Assembly (NCBI RefSeq): GCF_000372725.1
Contig: NW_005196528.1
Span: forward strand, 306,150 to 370,149
DNA from: Emiliania huxleyi CCMP1516
Taxonomy: Eukaryota; Haptophyta; Isochrysidales; Noelaerhabdaceae
Direction of reading: 5' to 3'
DNA length: 64,000 bases
Notes under the pieces: generated by a model
What the model saw: the letters and a program-made list of their open reading frames with translations, nothing else
Told to the model about the DNA's origin: nothing
The model's database searches: none
Part shown: piece by piece, positions 50,825-61,348 of the stretch
How the letters are laid out: each line of letters begins with the position of its first letter
Position numbering within the stretch: position 1 is the stretch's first letter
Made by a program: the position numbers and the translations under genes

Positions 50825-52894
50825 TCACTCAACCGACTGTGGCAAGAGCCCCTCGTTCGAGTAGAGGGCAGCGATGCCGCGGTGCAGCTCGAGGGCGTGC
50901 CGCTGCGCGTGCGACGCCGCGGCGGGCGTGTCCCACACACCGGGGTAGCGCGCGAACAGCGCGCGCGGCGCCCGCGCCAGCAGCCCGCCGATGGACGCGC
51001 CAACCTCGTGCAAGCTCTCTGCGCAATTGGGGTGGAGCGGGCCGAGGAGAGCGCGCTGGGTGCGCCAGAGCTCGAGGGCGCTCTCGAGGAGCGCCAGCAG
51101 GCTCGGCGCACTCGGCGGCGCGCCGCTCTCCTCGAGCTGCAGCCGGATCGCCGCGAGCAGCTCGCGCCGGACGCGGGCGACGGCGAGGTGCCGCTCGCCG
51201 AGCTCTCGCACCTGTTCACGCAAGAGGTGTGAAGAGACGCTGTTCACAGGTGCCGCTCGCCGAGCTCTCTCACCTTCGGAAAAAAACGAAAGCAAACTCA
51301 CGCGGACAACAGAACGGCGTGAAGACGCTGTCCGCTCGCCCGGCCCTCGCGCCAGCTCGCGCAGCACCGCCGCGCACGCCGCCTCGTCGACGCCGCCTCC
51401 CGGCCCCGCACGCGCCGCGCGTCGCACCGCCTCCCTCGCGCCCGCCTCGAGAGTGAGGGTGAGTTCGTCCGCCTCGGCCGCGCCCGCCTCGGACGCACTT
51501 CGCGGCGGCGCGTCCCACTCGCTGTGCCGCTCCGCCTCGCTCGTAAAGTCGAAGTGGTCGAGGTGTCTGCTGCACGCCGCGGGGGTGAGCTCGGCAGGCT
51601 GCGCGTAGCAGATGAGCACCTCCTGCCCCTGCGGTGTGAATGCGCGGTGTGAATGCACAACGCGTCGGAGTGTGCCTGCGGGCACCGGCCAACGGCACTC
51701 GCAGCACCGCGTGGACGGCGGAAGAAAGGGAGCGACTGGCGCGTGACGCAAGGGAACAGTGCGAGTGTCTTCGCGGTGCTGAACACAGAGATGTGGATTC
51801 GGCGTCTGCCGGGGGGGGGGGGGGGGGAGCCTGAGCGATGTGCCGCGTGGCTCGCACGACGCTCGTCAGCGTGCCGCCTGAAGACGAAAGGGTCCAATCA
51901 TATGCTACGCCCCGAGTGTGGGTTCGGGGGGTCTTCGCAGCAGTGAGGTAGGGGATACCGTCAAGAGTGGTTTCTTTTTCCAGGGGGGTGAGCGTGAACG
52001 GTCGTATGTGTCTCTGCGTCGCTCCCTCCGTGCCTTAGTCAACCTCCGCCCTGATGTCGCGTGTGTCTAGTCGCTGGCCAGACACTCTGTTCCGCCTCTC
52101 TGTCTACTCCAGCTTGCCGGCACGCAGCGCGGCCTTGTCGGCGTTGGCGCGTCGCGAGGGCGCGTGGTTGAAGATGGACTGGTGCAGGAACAGGCCCGAG
52201 GCGAACGCGTTCCAGCGGCACACGAGGCAAAGCCGCAGCAGCTCGGCCCGCCTGCCCTCGTCGCCGAGCCCGCCTACAAAAAGAAAGCGTGTCGCCGCAC
52301 GCGACGACCGCCGTGAAGTCCTGCCCTCCTGCCCTCGCCGCCGAGGTCGGCCGCGCCCGGCTCCTGCAGCAGCGCGTCGACGCACGCGCAGTGCTCCTCC
52401 TCCAGGCGCGGCCGGTCAAAGGCAGACACGCTGCGCAGCTCCATCGGGTGCAGCCGCGAGAGCGCGGCCAGGGCGACCCGTCGCTCCACCGCGCTGCGCC
52501 GGAGCACGGACTGCAACAGCGAGAGCGGCTCGTGTTCGGCTGACGGCCAGGGCACAAAGGGCTGCTCCCATATCAGGACTTGGCCGGGCGAGATGTCGCG
52601 AGCCGCCACGAAGCCGCGGCCCGACCCCGGGATCTGCCGCACCGCAATCGGGCCGACCACACGCGGAGGGTGCTCGGGCCACACACAGAGCGCGTCGGCG
52701 GTGTTGACGTCGGCGGCAGCGGTCAGCCGGGGCGGGACAACGACCTGATCGCCATTGGCATCCGCGAATGGCGCGAGAGCGTTGCGCTTGCTACTGGCGG
52801 CGGTGGCGGGCACAGCTGGTGCGGGTGCGCATCCGGCTGTGCCGACCGGAGACGTGGGAGGAGGGTCCCCAAAGATGGACCAGACGTCATCCAT
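50825..52894 (-). CDS. SMYD-like SET-domain methyltransferase (exon structure partly resolved)
   Basis: Exon 1 (52357-52894) encodes 179 residues: a Pro/Ala-rich N-terminus, then VVGPIAVRQIPGSGRGFVAA, RDISPGQVLIWEQPFVPWPS, the SET N-lobe. Exon 2 (from 52273; GC-AG intron 52274-52356) gives WNAFASGLFLHQSIFNH, the NHSC-type knot where NH is kept. Further exons within about 51740-51350 give LRRVVHSHRAFTPQGQEVLI, CYAQPAELTPAACSRHLDHF, the C-lobe GEEV-SY equivalent. The last part (51211-50825) is all helical (VRELGERHLAVARVRRELLA, LLGPLHPNCAESLHEVGASI), like the TPR-like C-terminus of SMYD proteins. The residues after NH (usually C-x-PN) could not be placed, so the donor near 52164 and the next exon are uncertain. 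SMYD enzymes methylate lysines of histones and other proteins. Confidence 0.65.
51186..51273 (-). repeat. 26-nt duplication flanking a probable 62-bp intron
   Basis: 51248-51273 and 51186-51211 agree at 25 of 26 positions (GAGCTCGGCGAGCGGCACCT core on the minus strand). Both are preceded by AG, so either may serve as the 3' splice site, or the interval 51212-51273 is itself an intron. Confidence 0.8.
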
Positions 52895-52979
52895 GTGCTC
52901 GGCGAGGCGGCGGGGCAGGCGAGCAGATCGAGAAGCGCACGCGGGAAGAGCCCTTGCACCGCGGTCCGAGGCGCAACGC

Positions 52980-53200
52980 TGTGAACAGGCGAGCGAGATG
53001 TGGCGGAGGCGCTCGCCCTCAACCCGCGGCTGCGGGGCGAGTAGTGCGCCACTTTGCCGGCTGCCGGCAGGACTTCCTGCTCGCGCCCGGCAGCGAGCGC
53101 GAGGCCGAGGCGGCCGACCAGGCCGTCTCGCTCGCGCTCGCCTTTCTCGACCGCCACGTGTGCCAGAGGGCTTCGCCGCCGGCGTTCCCAGGTAACGGCT
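52980..53200 (+). other. Coding-like fragment
   Basis: The plus frame ending at 53202 reads VVRHFAGCRQDFLLAPGSER, EAEAADQAVSLALAFLDRHV, C, with normal composition, and a second phase upstream reads VAEALALNPRLRGE. They look like exon pieces of a gene oriented away from the SMYD-like gene and cut off by the repeats that start at 53213. No family recognised. Confidence 0.35.
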
Positions 53201-53212
53201 AGCCGGGGTCGG

Positions 53213-53505
53213 TGTGCGGCTGAGCGCTGAGGGCGGGGGCCGGTTCAGAAATCACCCCGTTTTTGCCCGTTTTTGGTCATCCGTCAAAATATCTGAAGAT
53301 CTGACCGGGGGATTCTCCCCAAGGGTGAAATTCTCAAAAAGGTGCAGCACTTCTAGCCGACATCGACAAAAGTCCCTCTCTGCCCCGCGGCGAGCGGCCC
53401 CGCCGGAGGCGAAGAAAATTTCGCCATCTAGCGCTCGCAACACACAGATTTGTGCATAAATCAACACACTCCAACTCAAGCTCAATAAAGACTGGTCTTC
53501 GGGGG
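53213..53505. repeat. TIR-element end plus dispersed repeat copy 2
   Basis: 53245-53320 matches, inverted, 21888-21950 (TTTGGTCATCCGTCAAAA, GATCTGACCGGGGGATTCTC), and AGAAATCACCCCGTTTTT matches, inverted, 22930-22945. 53325-53505 is copy 2 of the 46465 family. Confidence 0.8.
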
Positions 53506-53506
53506 A

Positions 53507-54090
53507 GTGACGGATAAAGGCGTGCGAAAGAGCTATGAATTCGAAAGCAGCGAAAGTAATGGCCGGCCGCAGGGTTTTGGGTCCCCTACGCCAAAGAACT
53601 CGAGGCCCAGGATTTCGGCGGGCGCGCCAACGAGCACGCGGCTTCGCGCTGCCTGTATGCTCGCGCTGGTAACACCGTTGCTGTGGCCGTCTTCGTCCGT
53701 ATTGTACACCGAGCTGGCGCCACAGCAGAGTACAACAACGGCTCGGACGAGCTGCTCCACGGTACTACAATCATCAGAGGGCCCGGCAAGGTCCACGGCG
53801 GAGCTGGCGGTGGTGGCAGTGGTGGTAGGAACGAAGGCGCCGCTGTCGGCGATTCACCGCCGTTCGTTCCCGTCTCTCAAAGCAGGTTACACCGTCGATG
53901 CGCACATCGAGGCGCTCGTGGACGAGAGAGACGTCGCCTCCTCTTTCGTCCCGGGGCACTGTTCATGCAGGATCATCACGCCGGAAGGCACCGCCAAGTA
54001 CATTAGCCTTCATCTCTCCTACCGCCGGCCGGGAGTGCAACCGCCACCAGTGAGATTGTCCTCGACTTTGGCACCTGCGAAGTAATGAAC
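53507..54090 (+). other. Decayed coding-like region, unknown
   Basis: Two plus frames read like protein in pieces: AVFVRIVHRAGATAEYNNGS and DELLHGTTIIRGPGKVHGGA in one, AGYTVDAHIEALVDERDVAS and EGTAKYISLHLSYRR in another. This looks like an exon-intron or frameshifted remnant of one gene. No domain recognised. Confidence 0.3.
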
Positions 54091-54374
54091 AACAGGCAGT
54101 ACGTCATATGGCGCTATGATAGCCCTGCGGTGGACGTCCTCGATGCAGACGAGGCCAGGACGATGCGGAGCTCATCTGCGCGGCGCAGATCGCCGACTGT
54201 CTCTCTCTCCCTGCGCGAGTAGTTGCACCACCCTGGATGAGGCATCTGGGCTGGGGCAGGGCCGTTAGTAGAGGAGGTGGACTGAGGGCGCGAGGCCACC
54301 AATCGTCAAAGTCTGCTGCTGACTGACTGTCGGTCACTGACTGAGCAATCGCATCGGCGGTTTCACGCTCACAA

Positions 54375-54545
54375 TCGGGTTACATCGAGGTCTCTGTGCG
54401 GGATGTGCTGGGGGGCTGCCCCCCAGTCGATTGCCGCAAAGTTCGTCGATGTAACCCTACCAGAAAGCTGTATTCACACCTACCCTCCAGAAAAGAAATA
54501 TGGTTTTGTCGAAGATCCGGCGGGTTTATCGGAGCATCACCCGGT
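54375..54545 (+). pseudogene. Partial copy of the 46639-47960 repeat-family gene (5' end, inactive)
   Basis: GAGGTCTCTGYGCGGGATGT, GTGCTGGGG, GCCCCAGTCGATTGCCGCA, AGTTCGTCG and GAAGATCCGG-GGGTTTATCG occur in the same order as 47803-47965. The frame is broken and only the 5' 160 bp is present. Confidence 0.7.
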
Positions 54546-54654
54546 GGGAGGGGGGGGGGGGTTCTTTGTGGGGGGGCGCCTGCCCCAGCGCGCGCGTAAA
54601 TTGGCATTTCTTTGTGGGGTGGCGCCTGCCCCAGCGCGCGCGTAATTTGGCATT

Positions 54655-55098
54655 TAGAAAAATCAGTAACCAGCCTCCGGCGGGGCGCCGCCCCCCGCGC
54701 TACCAATCCAAACCCGAGTACAAAGCGCGCCTCCTGCGCGCCTCTCCGAGGCGCTGCGCAGATGGTCTACGAATCATAGAGGCTCAAGTGACAAGTCCAC
54801 ACATACACACACGCGGGGGACACACCGGTCACCCGCGGGTGCCATCTGCCATACACAAAGCATTACTCTCACGACACACGGGGATCGCGATCGGGTGGAG
54901 CGGCGGCGGCGGCGGCAGTGGCACGCGCGGGCGGACGGACTCGGACGGGGCGGAGCAGCGACCGCCTGGGCGGCCGCTGCTCTGTCTGCCGCTGCTGACC
55001 TCGAAGGCGTGCGGAGCGCGACTGTTGGTGTCGGGGGGCGGCCGTCATGTGGCGAGGCTACGTCGCACGAGTGCAACCGGGTAGCGGGGGGCTAAGAG
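54655..55098 (+). mobile_element. Internally deleted copy of the 21934-22958 TIR element
   Basis: Starts ATCAGTAACCAGCCTCCGGC and ends GTGCAACCGGGTAGCGGGGG as in the longer element, but its GC-rich centre is about 500 bp shorter. Two GCGCCTGCCCCAGCGCGCGC copies lie just upstream (54577-54650). Confidence 0.75.
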
Positions 55099-55119
55099 AC
55101 CGCACTCGCACGTGTGTGT

Positions 55120-55222
55120 TGCAGTTGCGACGGTTATATCATTTACCACTATGCTCTATGCCACGGTCGCCCATCCCGGGATGGGCGACGTGGCAAAGAG
55201 TGGTAAATGATATCCGTCGTAG
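55120..55222. mobile_element. Near-perfect 100-bp palindrome (hairpin MITE)
   Basis: Arms of about 48 nt (outer GCAGTTGCGACGG, inner GTCGCCCATCCC) pair with a few mismatches and no loop (centre ATCCCGGGAT). A collapsed copy lies at 55984-56035 (TTGCGACGGTATATCATTTA, GGGATGGGCGACGTGGCAA), where most of the left arm's inner half is missing. Confidence 0.9.
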
Positions 55223-56850
55223 CTGCAAAACCAGTAAACCACAGTCCACACTCCCCTCCCGGGTCGCGGAACATGTGTCCAGTTTGGTTGCCGGCCGGGA
55301 TGCGGTCGATCGGTGGACTGTCGCAGGAGATTGTGGAGAATGACCTCCAGACTGACCCGGAGAATCACCTCCACCCAGCCCCACCGCAGCACCCCTATTA
55401 TCACTCTCCCCCCCCCCCCCCCCACCCCAGTGATGAATAGTCTACCTATCCCTATATTCCCACACCCTGTGCAGTGGCACGTCTTGCCACCCAGACCCCT
55501 AATATTGGCACCCTGGGCGCCGAATAGACGCCCAAGTATTGGCACGTCATAGTTCCCTCGACTCTCGAGGCGTCGTCATGTGACACTTTGAGCAGTCACC
55601 CCGCTGAGGCTGAGGCCTGAGCCCCAGCATTCCCGGTGTTGTGCGACACCATTCCCTTAAACCACTCGGATACGAGTTCCTTATACCAATCCTACAGTCG
55701 TCTGAGACGGCACCCGGATCGAGGATGGCTTTGCAGCCTCACCCGCGATCAGCAATACCGCAGAGCCGTGCACGCGGCTCACCACTCACACTTGCTGGGC
55801 ACCAACCTTTGGGTCCAGATGCCGACCCCTCTGCAAACGAGGGGAGAGGGACGCCTCGCGATACTACGGAGGGCCTCCACCTCGACCAAACACGGTCAGA
55901 CCACTCCAATCCCTACCACATGGACTCCTTAGAGGAATTCATTTTTTCGACCGTCGGACTGGGTTTCGAACTGGCGACCCATGCAGTTTTGCGACGGTAT
56001 ATCATTTACCACTGGGATGGGCGACGTGGCAAGTGGTACACGGACACAGTCACCTTGCCACGGACAGCGCGGCTCTACTTGCTATCGGGACGAGCAGAGG
56101 GCACACAGCACATGCTACATGTACATGTAAAGCCGTACATGTTGTGATGATGCGGCGCCGATGGGGCAGATACCAGGACGAGGACGACCGGTGCGGCATG
56201 TGTGCAAGTCATGCGAACGCCGCGTTGCCCAGCCCCACGAGGGGCGCTCTTTCAGGAGACAGGCCCCAGCGTAGCCTGGCGCGGGTCCAGCCAGGGTCCT
56301 ACTCTTGTGCACAAGTATTACTATGGCAAAGGCCAGTAGATATTCGGCAAATAAGACAGCAATTGCAGCAAATTTGACAAATCTTATGGTTTTCGAGTGA
56401 CAGTATGGATTCCGGGTGACACAGGTTTAAACAAGCACGGTCGATCCGTCAAAGCATACACTCGTTCCTATCACGTTGGACGGCTTGCACGGAGCTCTGT
56501 GCCAGCACACAGAAAGAGCCGTGCGGCAAGAAGAGCTCGATGGGGAGCGAGAACCAACAACCTTCACATGGGGAGAGGCCAGCCTCCGGCTTCTCAGCGT
56601 GTGCTAACAGCGCTGCGTACGGGAAACGAGCCGGCCACCGGCCGTGGCTCGGAGCGCTGACGCTCCGAGGACCACCGCTGCACGCACGCTAGACTGCCAC
56701 AATCAGACCTTCCTCAGTCCTCACCAAGTTGCAAGTAACCGCCCTCACGCACAGTCAGTGTTTGTTCGGAGGGGGGGCTGGGTGGGCGGTAAGCCGTTCA
56801 CACCCCTTCGGAAGATTGCGTTGTGTTCTTATTTTGTATCCGCTTTTTTA
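55223..56850. other. Repeat-rich intergenic region
   Basis: Contains a poly-C run (about 55408-55423), the collapsed hairpin copy at 55984-56035 and the 35-bp repeat shared with 19656 at about 56570. A frame at 55636-56147 has no support. A stretch near 55965 resembles a tRNA T-arm in reverse complement, but no cloverleaf could be built. Confidence 0.5.
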
Positions 56851-56962
56851 TTAAATGAACTCTCTCTGGTATAGCCCCAGCCGTCGCTCCACGCTGTCTG
56901 GTGGCGTTCTCTGTTCACACCGAGCAGCTGTGGAAGCGACTAGCGGACTTACTAAGCCGACA

Positions 56963-57971
56963 ATGTCCGCCGCAGCTCGCGCGGCGGCGCCCTCCGTGTG
57001 GTCGCTCACCACGAGGACCGGGCGGCTCCGGGTGCCGCGCGTGCGAAAGCAGATCCTCGTCGACATGGCGCGCTCGCTCCTGCTGCGCACCTCCCGCCGC
57101 ACGCATTGATCGCGCCCGCCGCGCCTCAGATGTCGCGCAAGATGGCCGATCGCTCGCTCGTCGCTGTGGCCCACACGGGGAACCTCACATACGAGCAGAG
57201 CGCGCTCCTGAAGCGCGAGGCACGTGGCGTCCGACTCAGTGACGTCGGATCGAGATTGCCACCACCACCACACTCTTGTGCGCCCGCTGCGCAGGTGCAG
57301 TCGGCTGGCGGCAGCATCCACGTGGTGAAGAACTCGCTCCTCGGCCTCGGGATGCGCAACGCGGGCCTCGACGCACTGGTCCCGCTCTTGCGCGGCAAGG
57401 TCGCCGTCGCGGTGGGGGACGACGAGGCGAGCCGCGCAGTGCAGTGCAGCGCCCTCGCAGCGCCCTCTCGCCGCGCCGCCCACACCTGACCGCCGCCCCG
57501 TCTTGCCGCCAGGTGGCGTTGGCCCAGACGCTGCTTGGGGCGTCCAAAAAGGCGCGTCGGCGAGAGGCCGCGCCAGCCAGGCGAGACGGGCGACCCCAAC
57601 ACCCTCTTCTCCGCCGCAGGTGCCCGACTTTTTTGTCCTCGGCGCAGTGCTGCAGAGTCGGCGAGTCTTGCGCCACACCGAGGCTTGCGGCGCCCGCCGC
57701 GCCCGCCGCGCCCGCACCCGTTTCGCTCGCCCTAAACCTCCCCTCCCCTTTCCTCGCCGTCGGCGACTCACACGCTGGCGCGCGCGCTTGCCAGGTCGAG
57801 AGGTTGGCCAAGCTGCCGCCCGCGGAGGTGGTATACTCGAACCTCGTGTCGCAGATGCTGCCCGGCAGCGTGCTGCGGGTCCCCAACCCGGCGGCGCACC
57901 TCGTGGCGCTGCTCGGCCACCACTCGAGCGGCGGCGACGCCGACGGTGGAGGCGGCGGCGAGCGAGAATAG
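56963..57971 (+). CDS. Organellar large-subunit ribosomal protein uL10
   Basis: Six exons, all phase 0: 56963-57067, 57130-57219, 57295-57426, 57513-57551, 57620-57664, 57795-57971 (195 residues). The L10 order is clear: VRKQILVDM|MSRKMADRSLVAVAHTGNLT, YEQSALLKRE|VQSAGGSIHVVKN, SLLGLGMRNAGLDALVPLLR, GKVAVAVGDDE|VALAQTLLG, VPDFFVLGAVL and LAKLPPAEVVYSNLVSQMLP, ending in a Gly/Asp tail. uL10 anchors the L7/L12 stalk; this length and the lack of the acidic P0 tail fit a mitochondrial or plastid protein, and the N-terminus (AAARAAAPSVWSLTTRTGRL) looks like a mitochondrial presequence. Four of five introns have GC donors. The first junction is the least certain. Confidence 0.8.
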
Positions 57972-58062
57972 TTGTTCGGAGAGAGATTTTGAAAGAAAGA
58001 AAACAGAAAAATAGGGAGGGGTGGGAGGAAGGCCGAATAAAAGAATTCCCGGCTGTGCGAGA

Positions 58063-58752
58063 ATGGGCACGGCCGGAGACTCGGCTCGGCTACTGGACGG
58101 CCTCGGCGATGCCGTTCGCGCGGTGCTCGCGCACAAGAACAGCTTGACTGACGAAGAGTGGCTCGTCGCGCTTGCGCACGTTGAAGCCATCCGCGGCAGC
58201 AGGGCGGCGGCGGGGATAGAGCTCGAGGACGACACTCCGCAGTGGCTTGTGGAAGCGGCGATGAAGATGACGCTGGTGGAGCGGACGGAGGAGGAGTCGC
58301 GGCCCGCCCACTCGGGACTGCCGGCTGGCTGGTGTTGCGGCTGGAGCCCGGTGCATAGACAGCACTACTACTATAGCGTGGCGCTCAACGTCACGCAGTG
58401 GGCTCCTCCACTGCCGCCGACTCCGGATACGCTCGCCGTCTCTCACGACGCCATCGAGGCCACCGACGACGGCGGAGCCGCTGAAGCCGCGGTCAGCGCC
58501 TGTAGCCCCGCGCGATTCGCAGCCCCTGCGACAAACGCCAAAGCTTGGGAAGAGCATGCGAAGCTTGCGGTGTGGGCGGAAGGGGCGGCAGCCCTTTCCA
58601 GGCGTCACGCGGAGGAGCGCGGGGCCGCGTTTGCACGAGCCCGGTCCATCTGGCGTCAGCTGGACCTCGCGCAGCGAGCAGAACTGCAAAGGAAGTGGCT
58701 CGGCATCTCTTCACGCCCTCTAACGAAGGGAAAGAGGGGCAACGGTGAGTGA
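58063..58752 (+). CDS. WW-domain protein
   Basis: A 229-residue intronless frame starting MGTAGDSARLLDGLGD (an upstream in-frame ATG at 58021 is less likely). Residues about 85-117 form a WW domain: LPAGWCCGWSPVHRQHYYYS, then LNVTQWAPPLPP, with both tryptophans, the YYY core and the following Pro-rich stretch. The N-terminal 80 residues are helical with an IELEDDTPQWLVEAA segment; the C-terminus is an Ala/Arg/Glu helix (RRHAEERGAAFARARSIWRQ). WW domains bind proline-rich ligands, often in splicing or transcription complexes; no catalytic domain is attached here. It starts about 90 bp after the uL10 stop on the same strand. Confidence 0.8.
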   Translation: MGTAGDSARLLDGLGDAVRAVLAHKNSLTDEEWLVALAHVEAIRGSRAAAGIELEDDTPQWLVEAAMKMTLVERTEEESRPAHSGLPAGWCCGWSPVHRQHYYYSVALNVTQWAPPLPPTPDTLAVSHDAIEATDDGGAAEAAVSACSPARFAAPATNAKAWEEHAKLAVWAEGAAALSRRHAEERGAAFARARSIWRQLDLAQRAELQRKWLGISSRPLTKGKRGNGE

Positions 58753-59420
58753 TGGCGGCCAGGCGGCCCACTGTCCAACCCGCGGGGACCGAGCTCCGAT
58801 GGGGATGCGTCACAGCTCACACTTAGGGCGGCTTTACACATGGGAGGCCGCTGTCTCACCGACGGCGACACGCGCGCGGCGCGCGCGGCGGTGTGTCTCT
58901 CGTGACTGTGTGGCGCGTGGGGGTTGTGAGATCGTGAGACTGTACCTCTCGTCGCACGTCGGGCGCGGCCAATCGTCAAAGTTCTTGAGCTCCTCTCGGA
59001 CACCGTCGAGCTAGGACCCCTTCCGATGCCGCTTCGCGCTTGGTGCCGCTCGCGCGCTCGGGCGCTCGCTTGCGCGCCTTTTTTATTTTTTTGCATTTTG
59101 GCGTCAACCCCTTGGAGTGTGAAGGCTTCGTAGCCCTCCCGGGGGTCTACTGAAGATCCGCAGGATTGGAGCGAAAAAAAGCAAGCGAGTGTTTTGGCGT
59201 AACCACTACCAGTCAGCACCAGTCTCTACACATACACGACAGACCTCAGACGCCAGACCCGAGACTCAGCCCCCCCCCCCCCCCCCCGACACAGACATGC
59301 AGTTGCACGGCTCGACACACGACTCTCCGAGGTACACAGGTACTCAAGCTATCTTCATCACACTGCACGCGAGTGCTCCCGGTCGGCATTCCCACACAAT
59401 CAACAGCATCACGATATCAC
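58753..59420. other. Intergenic region
   Basis: Contains a T-rich run (about 59078-59100) and a poly-C run (about 59270-59287). No supported gene. Confidence 0.5.
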
Positions 59421-59423
59421 GCT

Positions 59424-60047
59424 CTACCAGCCGCCCGCCTCCCACCGCCAAAGGTCGCGTTCGAAGGGGTCGACCGAAGGCGCGAAGCCCTGCGCAGGTC
59501 GCGCCGCCATCTGCCTCGCCTCCGCCCACGCCGCCTTCTCCGCCTCCACCGCCCGCTGCTTGGCATGCCATGCCTCCTACAGAGACGCAGCCTTCGACCT
59601 CAACTCACCCGACCCCAGAGAAGGGGGACCCCTCCGTACGCCCCCGGCCTTGGCGATCGCCGCGGAGCGCCGCGCGGGCGTCGTGCGCGGTGCTGCCGCC
59701 CGCGCTGCCTCCCATTCTACCGCCGCCTCGGCCGCGGCAGTCTGGGGCGGCGGCGCCGTGGGCACCACCATTCCGACCCAGGGGCGGGAGTAGGGGCGGG
59801 TGCTGGGGCGGGTGGCGGCCGCCGGTGGCTGCGCGGCCTCGAAGCAGAGCGGCGCCTGGAGAGGCAGAGGCGCGGTCGCGAGGGTCGACGCGGCAGTTCG
59901 GCGGGTGTGTGGGGGGGGGGGGGGCAGGTGCGTGGGACTGACCTCGGCGGCTGACTGCTTCGAGAGCCACACCGCCTTGGCCTTCGCCGCCGTGTTGCGC
60001 GCCGGCGTCTGCGGGCGGGCCGCCGCCTGCCTCGCCGAGTGATGAAC

Positions 60048-60082
<35 letters not shown>

Positions 60083-61315
60083 CAATAATAACTAGTCTGC
60101 GGGCAAGCCGCCGCCTGCCTCGCCGCCGCCCACGCCGCGGTGGCAGCCTCCTCCTCCCGCTGCTTCTCCCGCCACGCCTCCCGCGCGCTCGCCGCCGCCA
60201 GCTTCGCCGGCGTCGCCAGCGGAGGAGCCGCCGCGGCCGGTAGAGCCACCCGCACCGCTGGAGCCGCCGCCCTCCGCACAAACGCCTCCCACGCCTCCTT
60301 CGCAGGTGTCGCCGGCCAATCCCCCCCCGCGCTCGCCGCCGCACGCCTCGCCACCGCACGCTGAAGAGCTGTCGGCTCCGCCGCCTCAGCCTTCGGTGCG
60401 GCCGACCCCGGCACCGCCGCCTCTGACGCTGGCATCCTTGTCGTCGGCCACTCGCTCGCCGCCACGGCGCTCTGAGACGGCCGCGCCATCGCCGCAATCT
60501 TCTGCGCCGGCGTCAACCCGGCTGGCGGCAGCGGCGGCTGCGGCGGCTGCGGCTGCGGGGGCTTTGCAGTGTCTGCCGCCGCCTCGACTGCAGCCAACCG
60601 CGCCTGCGGGGTGGGGCGAGGCAGCCTGATAGGGCGCAGGCTGCAATCCGCCCCGACCTTCTCTAAGCTGCGGCGCCTCAATCGTCGCGAGCCGCTGCGA
60701 CAGCGCGTCCTCGCGCGCCCTCGCCTCAGCCGCCGCCTCCTTCTCCGCTCTCGCCCCCGCGACTGCCGTCTGGAGAGCGCCGTTCACCTGCTGAGTCACC
60801 TCGCTCACCTGTCCAGGGAGGGTGGGTGAAGGGGGGGGGGGGGGGGGTTGGGGACCGCTTCGGCGCGTCGTGACTTCGCGCAAGTTTTGCGATACCTGCT
60901 CCACCAGCCCGACGAGAACCTCGCTCGCCTCGCTCAGATCGCGCTCGAGCGTGCCCACCCTCGCCGATAGGCCACCGTTATCCCCCGCAAATCCACCATC
61001 ATCCTCCGCAAATCCACCGTCATCCACCGCCGAACCGGGCGTTGGAGTGTCAGGCTGCGTCGCCGCAGTTACCTCCGCACCAGACTCGGAGGCAGCCTCG
61101 ATCTCGTCGTTGCTCGAGGCTTCAGGCTCAGCGGGAGCTACGTGTGGCGTTGGCGGCCCCATTCTCCACGCCGGCTGCGCCTGCCTGGCCAGCCACGCAG
61201 CCTTGGCCGCGTCTTCTGCCGACTCGGCTGGCTGGGCGCAGAGCATCCTGGGGCCGCCCGCGGCAACTCTAGGCGGCCCGACTAGAGCCTCGGCGGCGAG
61301 AAGGGCGACTAACAT
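59424..61315 (-). CDS. Ala/Trp-repeat protein with plastid-type leader (multi-exon, joins approximate)
   Basis: The start MLVALLAAEALVGPPRVAAG at 61315 is a signal-peptide-like leader. An AAKAAWLARQAQPAWRMG module follows, then an acidic part with DDGGFAEDDGGFAGDNGG repeats, a coiled-coil-like ERDLSEASEVLVGLVEQVSQ, and after a poly-G intron VSEVTQQVNGALQTAVAGAR. Later exons in shifting frames repeat an AxxAWxxxRQ unit: ATPAKEAWEAFVRRAA, SAREAWREKQREEEAATAAW, TAAKAKAVWLSKQ, EAEKAAWAEARQMAARPAQG, and end FERDLWRWEAGGW with the stop at 59424-59426. Introns are marked by a (TAA)n tract (60047-60085) and poly-G/C runs. No known family. Repeats of about 12 residues with one fixed tryptophan suggest a structural or scaffold protein. 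Confidence 0.5.
60047..60085. repeat. (TAA)n microsatellite
   Basis: About 13 TAA/ATA units, unusual in this GC-rich context, in a probable intron of the Ala/Trp-repeat gene. Confidence 0.95.
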
Positions 61316-61348
61316 CGAAGTGGAGAAGGTTTTTGGGCGAGTTTTTCT

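Noticed and set aside
55960-56000. Possible tRNA T-arm in reverse complement (GTTCGAAACCC)
   Set aside because: No D-arm, anticodon arm or acceptor stem could be paired around it.
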